Below are positions 44,971 to 56,998 of a DNA stretch of 64,000 nt, one piece after another. This DNA is from Euphorbia lathyris (Eukaryota; Streptophyta; Magnoliopsida; Malpighiales; Euphorbiaceae): positions 29,806,501-29,870,500 of the forward strand of contig NC_088911.1 in NCBI RefSeq assembly GCF_963576675.1. Reading direction: 5' to 3'. Position 1 is the first letter of the stretch. Each line of letters starts with the position of its first letter. The position numbers were made by a program, and so were the translations under genes. Under the pieces are notes generated by a model that saw only the letters and a program-made list of their open reading frames with translations, had not been told where the DNA came from and searched no databases.

Positions 44971-46650
44971 GGCATTGCCACATACGCCAAAGGAGTTTCA
45001 TTAATAAAACTTTATTATTATCCTTAGCTCTCCTAATGCCCAAACCCCCTGAATCTTTGGGCTGACAAACCTCACTCCAAGGCACCAGGTGGATCTTTCT
45101 TCCCTCCGCAGCTTCCCCCCACAGGAACCTTCGGTTAATCTTATCAAGATCATTAAGCACATGATTCGGAAGCTGACAAGCCTGCATGATGTGGTTGGGA
45201 GCAGCGGAATTCATAGATTGAATTAAAGTCAGACGGACAGCGAGGGAGAGAGTCTTGGCTTTCCACGTGGCACACCTCGTATTGGCTTTGTCCAAAGTAT
45301 CTTTAAAAGAAACTTTAGACACTCTCTCACTATGGAGAGGAATCCCCAGATACTTCCCAAGAGAATTAGTAAGAGGAATACCAGACAAATCACTTAATCT
45401 TTTACAAATTATCGGATTCATATTCTTAGAGCACATCATCCTAGATTTCTGGATATTAAGTCTCTGACCAGAGGCCGAACAAAAACAATCCAGAATATCC
45501 ATAATGACACTCAACTGCTCCTCATTACCTTCAAGAAAGATAAGGACATCGTCCGCAAAGAATAAGTGGGTCACCTGGGGATAGAAACTGTTGATGGCCA
45601 CCGGGTGGAAACTCCCAATATCAATGGCATCTTGAATAAGGTGGGACAGCCTCTCCATAGCAATAACGAAAAGGAAGGGACTCATAGGATCACCCTGACG
45701 GATGCCCCGACCCGGAGAGAACTCCTCCGACATATCCCCATTCACCATAACCTGAAACACAGGAGAAGTAATACAAACCTTAATAAGATTTCTCCAACTA
45801 TCCGGGATCCTAGCTCTCTCCAGACTCTCCATCAGGAAGTTCCAGTTGATGCGATCATAGGCCTTCTCCAAATCCAGCTTAAGAGCCACAATGCCTTTCT
45901 TCCCTTTCCTAATCTTCATAGTGTGCACCATTTCTTGGGCAATCACCACATTATCAATCATTTGTCTACCGGGTACAAAACTACCCTGATTCTGACAAAT
46001 GATCTCCGAAAGAATGCCACGGATTCTATTAGCCACAATTTTTGTAATCGTCTTGTAAAGAACATTACAAAGACTGATGGGTCTCATATGCAAAAAGGAA
46101 GAAGGCTTATCAATTTTAGGAATAAGGACCAGGAGAGTTCTATTAACCAGCTCAATATCCTTAGACCCATTGAACACACCTATGATAAACTCATAGATAC
46201 CCTCCTTCACAACACCCCAGTGCTTGTGGTAGAAGCCAGCTGGAAGACCATCAATACCAGGCGCTTTAGACGCCCCAATGCTGAAGATGGCATGGTCAAT
46301 CTCTTTTCGGGAAATAGGAAGAAAGGCACTCTGACTGATATCCTCACTAATCAAAGGAAAGGTAGCAATAGAGTGAGCCCTCTCCAGCTGAACAGGATCC
46401 TCTTTGAAAAGCTCCTTATAGAACTCCAGAGCCAAATTTCGAATCACCTCATCTTCATACACCCACTCCCCATCAGAATCTTTGATAGCCTCAATTCTAT
46501 TCCTCTGCCGCCTGATCATAGTAGACAGATGGAAGTACCTGGTATTACGATCCCCATCCCTAATCCAGGATTTCCTAGACTTCTGGAACCAGAGAAGCTC
46601 CTCCTGCCTAAGCACAGCTTCCAGCTCCTTCTGAAGGGTTCTAAGGAGGC
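44971..46650 (-). pseudogene. LINE ORF2, central part: reverse transcriptase
   Basis: Open frame with the non-LTR RT blocks in order: GDRNTRYFH (about 46550), ASKAPGIDGLPAGFY (about 46240), LVLIPKIDKPSSF (about 46110), RPISLCNVLYKTITKI (about 46060), LDLEKAYDRINW (about 45860), GRGIRQGDPMSPFLF (about 45690) and the catalytic FFADDVLIFLEG (about 45550). Interrupted on the right by the Athila-type element and on the left by the miniature LTR element; codons left of 44971 belong to that LTR. Confidence 0.92.
46646..46650. repeat. 5-bp target duplication (GAGGC), left copy
   Basis: Repeated at 56020-56024 outside the other LTR of the Athila-type element. Confidence 0.93.
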
Positions 46651-48183
46651 TGTTAAGACCAAAATATACCTAAAATATCATCAATAATTACATCAATATT
46701 GCTACGAATTTATGCTATTTACAACTATTTAGAATACTTTTACTCTCGAATATGTTTCTTTCTTGTAAGGTACGTAAATATTTGGTAAAATCCAAATAGG
46801 AACGAAAAGAGCTTAAAAATAGAAGAAAAACCTTACAAAAGGAGTCAAAAACAACAAAGATCAATTACACCAAAACGAGGACAAAGACGAAGTCAGAAAC
46901 AGAGAAAAATGCAAATTCTCAGCAGAGAATCCAAAATTCTCGGTAGAGAATTTGGGGCCGCGACAGGGAATTTAAAATTCTCGGTCGCGACACGCCCTTT
47001 CGTCCGAAGGCTGAAAAATCACTTCCTCATTCTCGGCAGAGAATTTCCATTCTCGGTAAGAGCAGAAATTCTGCCAAGTACAATGAACACATGTTAAAAT
47101 CCAAGAAACGCGTTCGTTCGGGTGGATAAAGACGTCCTTTCACAACGGATACGACTCTCCATAATGGATACGTCTCTTCACAACGGACAAGACACTTCAA
47201 TCACAACTCTTCAACATCTATAAATAAAGAGTTGATTGAGAGTTGAATAAATAATAATGAGAGAGTTAGAAGAGAAGATTAGTGCAGAGTTTATGCAGAA
47301 ACTCTGACTCAGAAATGAGTCAGAGATTAGATTTCATTTCTGTTCAAAGCAATATGCTGTACACACATTGTTTATTCAATAATAACAAGTTTAGTAGCGT
47401 TTAGTCATTGTTCCAGTTTAGTTTTCATTTTGGTAGTAGACCGACCCAGTCTCTATTACGAAGATTCAACGAGAAGATTGAGTAGAGGATCCGCCCCTGA
47501 GCCTGACAAACTCTAACGAAACCCAAGGAAAGGATTGATCAACCCGTTCACTTGCAAGCCGTCGAATGTTTCCATGCTCCATGTTCTCTGTAAACTTGTA
47601 TCAATTTATATTTCATCTAATAAAGTCCATTCTATTCGATAGATTTTTATGCAGCACTTATGGTAACCAATCCACTAAAGTGACTGCTGGTGTTTTCATT
47701 AAAACATATTTAATTCAAAATCTTTACAAGGAAACTTTGTTGAACACTTAGGCAAATTATTATCTCGAAAGAGTTTTAATTTGATTAAGGGCAACTATCC
47801 CGAAAGGGTTTTGTCATGTTCAAAGCCAATTAATTAGAGGTTCCGTCATTTATTTCATCTTTATAATTCGTACAAAGTTTAAAGTTGTTTTCTTTGCTTA
47901 ATGCAAACAAATACATTCATTTACTTTTCTAAAAAGTACTAAAAGTTCCTATCTTGCAAATTCATTCTTAAATCAGAATATTTTCTAACATTTTCACAAT
48001 CTAACCTAATTCTCATTCTAGCAATTTCAAAACCAAAACCGATTAAACGATTTTCCATAGTATAAACCTTAAAAGTAAATATAACCGATTCAAAATAAGT
48101 TTTGTTTAAAAAACGTTCCCTGTGGGATCGATATCTTTTATTACTACAAGCGTATACCGTGCACTTACGGAAATCGCTCAACA
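46651..48183 (+). repeat. left LTR of the Athila-type element
   Basis: Contains the ATTCTCGG word cluster (46911-47060), a TATA box (TATAAATA, 47219-47226) and a U5 ending at CAACA 48183. Confidence 0.93.
46911..47060. repeat. ATTCTCGGNNGAGAAT palindrome cluster in the Athila-type LTR
   Basis: Exact interrupted palindromes at 46936-46951 (spacer GGTA) and 47029-47044 (spacer GGCA), plus ATTCTCGGTCGCGACA near 46977-46992 and half-sites. Copied in the right LTR at 54786-54935. Confidence 0.88.
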
Positions 48184-48189
48184 AGTTTT

Positions 48190-48207
48190 TGGCGCCGTTG
48201 CCGGGGA
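48190..48207 (+). promoter_or_regulatory. primer-binding site (tRNA-Asp type)
   Basis: TGGCGCCGTTGCCGGGGA, six bases after the LTR. It is the canonical Athila-group PBS. Confidence 0.9.
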
Positions 48208-51200
48208 ACGCCAAATTTTTAACAAAAATTTATGTTTTTCGTGTTTTATTTCGAACCTTGGTTTATAATATATTTATGTATTTATTTATTTTAATAGTTT
48301 TTATATTGAGGATGGTCACTAGGACCAAATCCTCGTTGTTATTTAATGTTTGCAATTAGATGTTTGCAGATAAAAAAATTTAAGTTTTTTCAAAGATAAC
48401 CTGGAGATTTGATTATCAATGAAATTCACAGAAGAAGTCTACAGGAGAGAAATCTAGCATGCAGATACATCATACAAGAGAAAATTCTTGAAAAGCTTGT
48501 CAAGAACATAACATATGGTTTTACCATAAAATTTTTAATCTCTTCCCACACACATTTACCTCTTTCCTATACACTAAACCCTTCACCAACATATCAAATT
48601 TCTTTTGTTAAGAAATTTATTCATTTCCTACAAACCCAAATAATTTCCCTTTTTATAACATCTCTAAACACCTACATCTATCTCTCTAAGAAATCACCAT
48701 GGAAAATCTTCTCAGACAGATATATCAGAAGTAGGATGAAATTATCTTATTCACCATGAAGGAATTGTATACTTTTAATATAATTTTGAAAGTTTCGGTT
48801 CATGTGCGTAGTTTTTTGTTCGAGGCTTGAACCAGAAGTTCGGACATTCAACCGAAATCACTAGATCCTTAAATTGAGAAAACGCTAAAAAAAAGAAAGC
48901 GTTTAAAAAAATATAAAAAAAAAAGAAGAAAAAAAAATATATACATTAATAATTTCAAGTTGGGATACAGTTCTACTTTCTTTTATTACTGCTTGAAATT
49001 ATTCCCAGGTAAGTTATATGGACAGAACCATTATTTAAAAACCGGTCTAAGTAATTGATTATGTCCATAATTTTGATTCTCCTTGAGAATTCTTAAGGAT
49101 TATCACATTTTTAGTTTTTAGTTTTCATATTTTAAATCTTTACATTTTCATTTTTAGTTTTAGTTTATACATTAGTCTTTAGTTTAGAAGAAAAAAAAAA
49201 TCTCAATTGAATTAAAATCACACATAATTTAAGTTTTTGTTTGTATAGGGATTATTAAAATCTCTACAGTGACTTTTGTAGAAATTCTGAACTTATGAGA
49301 ATTTTAATTCTCAACTGAGAATTTCACTTTCAAAGCCTTGAAAATTTCTGAACTTACTGAGAATGTGAATTCTCAGTAGAGAATTCAGGATTTTTAAAAT
49401 TTCAAGGGAAAGGAAGAGAAAAAAAAATTCTGAACTTACCGAGAATCGAAATTCTCGGCCGAGAATATAAATTCTCGGTAACTTCAGCGAAGCAAAAAAA
49501 AAAAAAATCGCGACCGCGGATCGCCATTCTCGGTCGCGACACGGGCTTATATCAGACCTGTATCTTTTCTTTGTTCTTCAATTCATGCACCATTGTTGAA
49601 AGTTTTGAAAAATTAAGTTTTTTCATGTTCAAATGGTGTGAATTTACACCTTTTTAATCCCAACAGACACCTTGATTTGTCCTGGATTGATTATAAATAA
49701 TTGGAAAAGATCAGATTTTTGTTACTTACATTTTCTATTCATCTCCATCAGACAAAATCTGATTTCTTCTCAGTTATCACACATTTAAAAAAAAAATTAC
49801 AGAAACTTTTTCTTCCTTTCAAAACCACCAACAGACATATTAATTCATCCTAACATCATTATAAATAATTAGAGAAGATCAGATTTCCATACTTTGCATC
49901 TCTATCAGACCATTCTGATTTCTTCTCAATTATTTCAAACCTTTTCCAAACAGTTACAGACACATTTTTCTTTATTCACCAAACATGATGAAGGAATGTA
50001 TAGTTTCTGAGTTTGGAGAACCATTTCCTATTTCTAATCATGATGAAGGAATATATATGTTAGGAGACATATTTTAAGGCAACACCATTCATTCCTCAAA
50101 AATCTTAATGGAGGTATTAGTTGCCGCTTCATGTTCCATGGACAGACAAATTGGATACGAGAATACAATATGTGAAATTATTTTAGGAACCAAACACATT
50201 ATTTCGGTTCCATGGACTGATAAATAACCATTCCCTATCCTTGACTATGAATTCCTGAGGGATTTGTCCAGAGAATTTTCCGAGTTGGCCCACGATTTCT
50301 TTCTGCGGAAGAAAGACAGATCTTCGTGCAAGCGATGATTGATCGTTATACGGGCTATGTGTATCCCAATTCAACAGAATGAGAAATTAGTTTAATTTGT
50401 TTTGTTCTGTTTGATTTTGCATTGAGTGTATAATTTGTACATAGGATTGTTTTCATTTTTCTATATGTATGTTCTTTGTGTTCTTATGTATATGTGTTTT
50501 TCTATTTTTTTTAATAAAACAATCAAGTCTGATTCTTGATTCTTTTTGCTTAATATACGTTAAACAAACAAGTTATACGAATACATCCAAATCTAAGTTT
50601 AAATGAAACAGTCTAACTTTTAACATGAATATGTAATTATTTTTCATGAATCTGTATCCATTTTAGAAATGTTTCTGAACATCTGACTTTACATACTAAT
50701 ACGGTATAATCATTCTTAACTATTGAACAAGTTCATGAATATTCATTTTATATGATAAATCTGAGTCTTGTTCTGCACATATGTTTTTCAATTTTGATAA
50801 ACATATCCACTTTTGATTCTTTGGTTATTTTTATTAGTATGTTAACTATGCAAATTATTTGACTGAATCTATATATATGTTGATATGGAACAATATAAAC
50901 TTCACCATGATTTTGTCTATAATAATAATATGAATCTACCAATAATTTTACTCTGTATCAGTTTCAATGCTTCAGAATTAATATGCATAAGTGATTAATA
51001 AATCTGATTTGTTTAATTGTTCGTTTGTTTGTTTTTGTATATAGGATCGTTTTTTATTTTTTTCTTTCTTGTATATATGTTCTTGTTTGATTTATGTACA
51101 TATGAGTTCCTGCAATAAGAATTCATTTCATTTCATACTTTAATCTTCTATTCTGGTTTATGTCTGTTACAATTTATAGACTATTAGCAAATAAATCTAT

Positions 51201-52182
51201 CCATATATCTTAAAAGCTAATAAGTTATAATCATTATTAACTATTGAACATAATAGTGAATTTTCATTTTAAATTAAATCATCAAGTTTACTTTTTATTT
51301 GTTGATTCATTTATGTTAATCATGATAATTATTTAACATATATCCGTATGCACTTATCAAAATGAAACAGTATATCTTTTCAATGAATCTGTTTATCATG
51401 TTTAAATACTTCTGTGTTAATTTGATTATTTCACATACATTGCCAATACCTAAACTTTACTATGATTCAATGATTACTCGTATTTAAGAGTTGATATACA
51501 TTCACTATTTATTTATTACCTTTTAAAAAGATTAATTTCCATTCAAATGCTTGTTCATTCAACTTATGTGAATTAATGAACATTGGTTCTACATTAACTC
51601 TAATTCAGAATTTAATGTCTCATTACTAAAAATTTAATAAGGATAAACCCTTGGTTTTCCTTGCATTTAATGTTTTTCAATTAAGTTCTTAAGTGCATGT
51701 ACAGTTTATATTAAGTTCAGGAGACAATTAATCAAATCAATCACACAAACCTAGTCAAAATGCACCTAAACAGACGTCTATGACCTATTCTCTACCGAGA
51801 ATTTATTATTCTCGGCAAGTACAGCAAAAACTAGTCGAAATCAGAGTGAAAAATTATCTGAATTTCGCGTGCCGCGACCGTGGCTAGGCAATTCTCGGTC
51901 GCGACACGCGACCTGTAGGACGGGTATAGGTACAAATTTATCCAATTTTGCAACCTTTTCCTATTCCTACACTACTTCCTCACACCTATATTCATACCTC
52001 TATTTACCTATCCCTTACACAAACCTTACATCACCTCCTATTTTTCCAAATAACACAATCCAAACTCTTCCCAGTACAATTAGTTCCACACCATATCACC
52101 TTTACTTTTACCAAGTTTTTACTTATCCAAAATACATCTTTCCCAAACACCACCTCTATATCCTAACCCTTTTTCCACACCA
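48208..52182 (+). other. Athila-type internal region, non-coding
   Basis: AT-rich, no conserved domain. It includes two more ATTCTCGG word clusters (49300-49545 and 51785-51912). Confidence 0.6.
49300..49545. repeat. internal ATTCTCGG word cluster
   Basis: Many GAGAAT/ATTCTC words, including the perfect 16-bp palindrome ATTCTCGGCCGAGAAT at 49451-49466 and a CGCGACCGCGG/GGTCGCGACACGGG pair near 49508-49545. A third, smaller cluster is at 51785-51912. Confidence 0.85.
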
Positions 52183-53085
52183 TGCCTAAACATAAGAAGG
52201 TTACTCATCAGGTTTCCTCTACCTCCATTCAGCCTTATTTCAGATGGGGTTAGGCACGTGGTACAAGCACTATTATGGACATAGTGCGTAGTGAAATAGA
52301 CGTTATTGTATTGGTTACTCTTTCCTATTTTAAGAGAATGCGAGGATTACATTTAGGACTTAGGTTGATTTTATGAAGTTGGGGATGACAAGATGAGTAT
52401 TTGGTTTGGATATCATAAAAAAATAGTTTATTGTTAAGCCATCCATTTTCCATCCAAACCGGTTTGGACATACTTTGACTAGTTTGGATGGATTTCATCC
52501 CAGGAATGCTACTAGCACACTTATTAAAGATCGTTGGTTTTAGTGATAGATTAAATTGGATTACCTTTTGACAATTAAGTCCATGTTTTCATTTTCAACC
52601 AATAAGCACGTTACTATGTGTACTTTGATTACGAGTATTGTTTTGGATGCTACGAGTATTATGGATTAGTTTTCAATCACTTACTCCTAATTGTTGTTCG
52701 ATATTGGATTATGCCGCAATTTTACACATCCATAGTGGTTAGCCACTATTGGCTAGTTTTGCAAGTCCGATGTTGGAATTCCAAGTTCACATGGTAATGG
52801 TATTCAAGGGGATGGTAATAAGCAGAAACATTTTGATTCGGATGATGATGGTGCACAGGGGCGCCTGTTGGGCCACAAACACAAGCACAAGCGCATGTTG
52901 GAGCAGAACACAATCTTGATGATCAAGTTAATTTGCCCAAAATTTTGAACCATATGAATGCCCACAATCGACAAATGAATTTACGGTTCGATGATATTGT
53001 TGAAAGCCACCATGAGATGATTTCCAGAATTTTCGCGGTGGTTGCCAATATCCATACTTTGAGGAGAGATCACACGTCAACATGA
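52183..53085 (+). pseudogene. decayed gag-like ORF of the Athila-type element
   Basis: An ATG at 52183 begins a basic N-terminus but stops at 52249. A 78-codon open remnant (52849-53085) ends with a stretch predicted to be helical, MNLRFDDIVESHHEMISRIF, then a TGA. No nucleocapsid knuckle. The assignment to gag rests only on position. Confidence 0.35.
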
Positions 53086-54535
53086 CGCCAGTTATTATCA
53101 TTTTTCCATCGTCACGACGTTATGACCACACCGTCTCCACCGGGTTCCCCTTCACAAGAATAGGTTTTATCTTATCTTTTCTCCACTCATTTATCTCTTA
53201 TGTTATGTTTTTTATTACAATTTAAATTTCTATTTCTGTTGGATAAAATCCATTTCATATTTCTATATTTCGTACAATTTTTCATATTTTATCAATTTTT
53301 GCACCAATGAGGACATGGTCCAATTTAAGTGTGGGAGGAGATATTGCATATATCATTTTATTTTTAGTACGAATAAATGCAACGAGCAATTTTAAGCAAC
53401 ATTTATAAATGCAACATATATTGCAACACAATGTATTTAACATTATTTTTCATAACATACATTTTCATATGTTTAAAATATTTTTAACTTATTATTATTT
53501 TTAGGTTATCATTATCTATAGAAATAATATTTCTATATGGGCAATATTTTTCAAATTTTTCACAAATCTCTGATACGATTTTAAGTTAAAATTGTCTCGA
53601 GTGAATGTATTTAATTAAATAAATTCTTTATTTTCAATCTCTACTATATATCATGCAAATCATGATACAATAAATCTTATTTTAAATTTTCAATTAGGTT
53701 TATAGGCATTAAATTGAACTAACAATTTTTTAGCTCGGTTTGATTTCGTCTTACATTAACACCAATTGAAGTTTTTAAGGAAACTTTAGCCATAATCCAT
53801 GTTGAATTTTAAAGTCAATATAGGATGAATGTGCTATCTTTCTTTTTCCCAATTTTAATTTAATTCATATTAATTAATCAATTAGTTGAATTCTTAACTT
53901 TTGGCCACGATTGAGACCAACCTTATCACAATCGAGGTATGAAAGGGAAGAAAATTAAGTACCGTTTACTTTTGGCCACGGTTGCGACCACCCTTATCAC
54001 AATCGAGGTATGGAACGAACGTTTAAAAAAATAAGCGTGTTTAAGTTTAAAGTAACGATTGCGTCCACCCATGGCATGGTCGGTACCTCTTAAGCAAACA
54101 CCAAGCAATAAAATATGTATAAAGTTACGATCAAGACCACCCTTATCTCGGGCGTAACTAAGCAAAATAAATTAATCCTAAGTACTTATTTAAAATAATA
54201 TATCTCATATATTAGTTTAGGTTTGGGAAAAGAAATTTTGTGCTTTGAAATGCCTTGAGACGAAAGACTCAAAAACATGCGTGCTTATATCGTCCCGAAT
54301 GCTTCAATTCAAAATTGAAAATACAAGACGAATGATATATCGTATATTATACTAAGTTAGTTTGATGTTTTGCGTATAAATTTGCCATGCGAAGCTAGTC
54401 TTTTCAGCTTAACTAATTCAAAAGGTAATACAGAGATATATGTTTTATTTTTATACAGAGATTAGTTAGAGAATAAATTCAGTGAAATTTTGCTCGGGAC
54501 TAGCAAAAGCTTAAGTGTGGAGATTTGTTAAGCCC
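53086..54535 (+). other. Athila-type 3' region with a ~70-bp degenerate tandem repeat
   Basis: Four imperfect units at about 53903, 53974, 54050 and 54122 share the pattern ACGRTTGNGACCACCCTTATC(AC). The PPT-like AGTGTGGAGAT precedes the right LTR at 54536. No coding sequence. Confidence 0.65.
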
Positions 54536-56019
54536 AAAATATACCTAAAATATCATCAATAATTACATCAATATTGCTACGAATTTATGCTATTTATAAC
54601 TATTTAGAATACTTTTACTCTCGAATATGTTTCTTTCTTGTAAGGTACGTAAATATTTGGTAAAATCCAAATAGGAACGAAAAGAGCTTAAAAACAGAAG
54701 AAAAACCTTACAAAAGGAGTCAAAAACAACAAAGATCAATTACACCAAAACGAGGACAAAGACGAAGTCAGAAACATAGAAAAATGCAAATTCTCAGCAG
54801 AGAATCCAAAATTCTCGGTAGAGAATTTGGGGCCGGGACAGGGAATTTAAAATTCTCGGTCGCGACACGCCCTTTCGTCCGAAGGCTGAAAAATCACTTC
54901 CTCATTCTCGGCAGAGAATTTCCATTCTCGGTAAGAGCAGAAATTCTGCCAAGTACAATGAACACATGTTAAAATCCACAACGGATACGACTCTCCACAA
55001 TGGATACGTCTCTTCACAACGGACACGACACTTCAATCACGACTCTTCAACATCTATAAATAAAGAGTTGATTGAGAGTTGAATAAATAATAATGAGAGA
55101 GTTAGAAGAGAAGATTAGTGCAGAGTTTATGCAGAAACTTTGACTCAGAAATGAGTCAGAGATTAGATTTCATTTCTGTTCAAAGCAATATGCTGTACAC
55201 ACATTGTTTATTCAATAATAACAAGTTTAGTAGCGTTTAGTCATTGTTCCAGTTTAGTTTTCATTTTGGTAGTAGACCGACCCAGTCTCTATTACGAAGA
55301 TTCAACGAGAAGATTGAGTAGAGGATCCGCCCCTGAGCCTGACAAACTCTAACGAAACCCAAGGAAAGGATTGATCAACCCGTTCACTTGCAAGCCGTCG
55401 AATGTTTCCATGCTCCATGTTCTCTGTAAACTTGTATCAATTTATATTTCATCTAATAAAGTCCGTTCTATTCGATAGATTTTTATGGAGCACTTATGGT
55501 AACCAATCCACTAAAGTGACTGCTGGTATTTTCATTAAAACATATTTAATTCAAAATCTTTACAAGGAAACTTTGTTGAACACTTAGGCAAATTATTATC
55601 TCGAAAGAGTTTTAATTTGATTAAGGGCAACTATCCCGAAAGGGTTTTGTCATGTTCAAAGCCAATTAATTAGAGGTTCCGTCATTTATTTCATCTTTAT
55701 AATTCGTACAAAGTTTAAAGTTGTTTTCTTTGCTTAATGCAAACAAATACATTCATTTACTTTTCTAAAAAGTACTAAAAGTTCCTATTTTGCAAATTCA
55801 TTCTTAAATCAGAATATTTTCTAACATTTTCACAATCTAACCTAATTCTCATTCTAGCAATTTCAAAACCAAAACCGATTAAACGATTTTCCATAGTATA
55901 AACCTTAAAAGTAAATTTAACCGATTCAAAATAAGTTTTGTTTAAAAAACGTTCCCTGTGGGATCGATATCTTTTATTACTACAAGCGTATACCGTGCAC
56001 TTACGGAAATCGCTCAACA
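54536..56019 (+). repeat. right LTR of the Athila-type element
   Basis: 1484 bp; lacks the 49-bp segment present in the left LTR. TATA box at 55055-55062; word cluster at 54786-54935. Confidence 0.93.
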
Positions 56020-56967
56020 GAGGCCATCTAAACTGTGATCAAACCTCAGATCCAACCTACGCTGAACGCCCTCCATCCTTTTTAACAACTTATTCTTTCT
56101 TCTAATAATGTGCCCAAAGACATTCTTATTCCAACCAAGCACCTTCTTCCTGAATCCTTCAGAAGCTTGCAGGACATTCGAATGAGGTTTCCAATTATCT
56201 TGGACGAACTCCTTAAACTTAGGATGGGACTCCCACGCCAGCTGGTACCGGAACGGTCTCTTCCCCCTAGGCCGGTTGCCTCTCAAAAGTCTAAACAAAA
56301 TAGGGCAATGGTCCGAACGACGGAACGAAAGATTTAAAACAGAACACTCAGGGAAAGAAGTCAGGGCAACCACATTAGCATAGATCTTGTCCAAACGAAC
56401 AAAGGTACTATTGCGTTTCCAAGTGAATCTATGACCCGAAGCCCCCAAGTCGGAAAGCCCACATAAATGCATATTATTTTTGTGGTGAAGACAGCGATTA
56501 ACATAATGATTGGAACCTCCTCTCTGGTCACTCATAAGGCCGATATCATTAAAGTCTCCCGCAATAAACCAGGGCTCAAAGATGCTGCCACTCATCGAAA
56601 AGAGGATCTCCCACAGCCATTTGCGATTAACTAAGATCGGATCAGCATACACAAGGGTAGTCAAGAAGGGAGTAATACCAGAAATGCTCACTTTACAGTG
56701 AATGAACTGCTTATCGATACTAATAACATCAAAATGAATCCGATCTGGCCTCCAGAAAAGCCATATCCCACCAGCTCGGCCAGTAGCCTCCGATCTAACA
56801 CATCTCCAGTTCTTAAACTTATTAACCACCTCATCTGCTTTCTCTCCACTAATCTTAGTTTCCAGTAAAGCAAAACACGAGGGGTTAAACTGTTTAATTA
56901 GGTCATTAATATGGATACGGGTAGCCTTGCTAGCCGCACCCCTAACATTCCAGCACAACAAGTCCAT
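56020..56967 (-). pseudogene. LINE ORF2, 5' part: AP-type endonuclease
   Basis: The ATG at 56967 is 31 bp downstream of the ORF1 stop. It shows the endonuclease motifs in order: LLCWNVRGAAS, ALLETKI, IAGDFNDIG, RLDKIYAN and RRSDHCPIL, the catalytic and metal-binding residues of the APE-like fold that nicks target DNA. The frame is open up to the Athila-type insertion at 56019 and continues at 46650. Confidence 0.92.
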
Positions 56968-56998
56968 AAAAAGGAGGAGACTGACCGCACCAACCTAC

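Larger units (their letters stand above)
46651..56019 (+). mobile_element. 9.4-kb Athila-type LTR retrotransposon, non-autonomous
   Basis: LTRs are 46651-48183 (1533 bp) and 54536-56019 (1484 bp), starting TGTTAAG and ending CGCTCAACA. They differ at about 14 positions by eye plus a 49-bp indel (near 47105-47155). The PBS is TGGCGCCGTTGCCGGGGA (tRNA-Asp type, typical of Athila). Near the 3' side ATGAGGACATGGTCCAAT leading into TTAAGTGTGGGAGGA is also Athila-like. No protease, RT or integrase was found in 6.35 kb of interior. It inserted into LINE ORF2. Confidence 0.9.

Noticed and set aside
45566..46687. 373-codon plus-strand ORF
   Set aside because: Antisense shadow of the LINE reverse transcriptase; no domain, and the frame follows the codon pattern of the minus strand.
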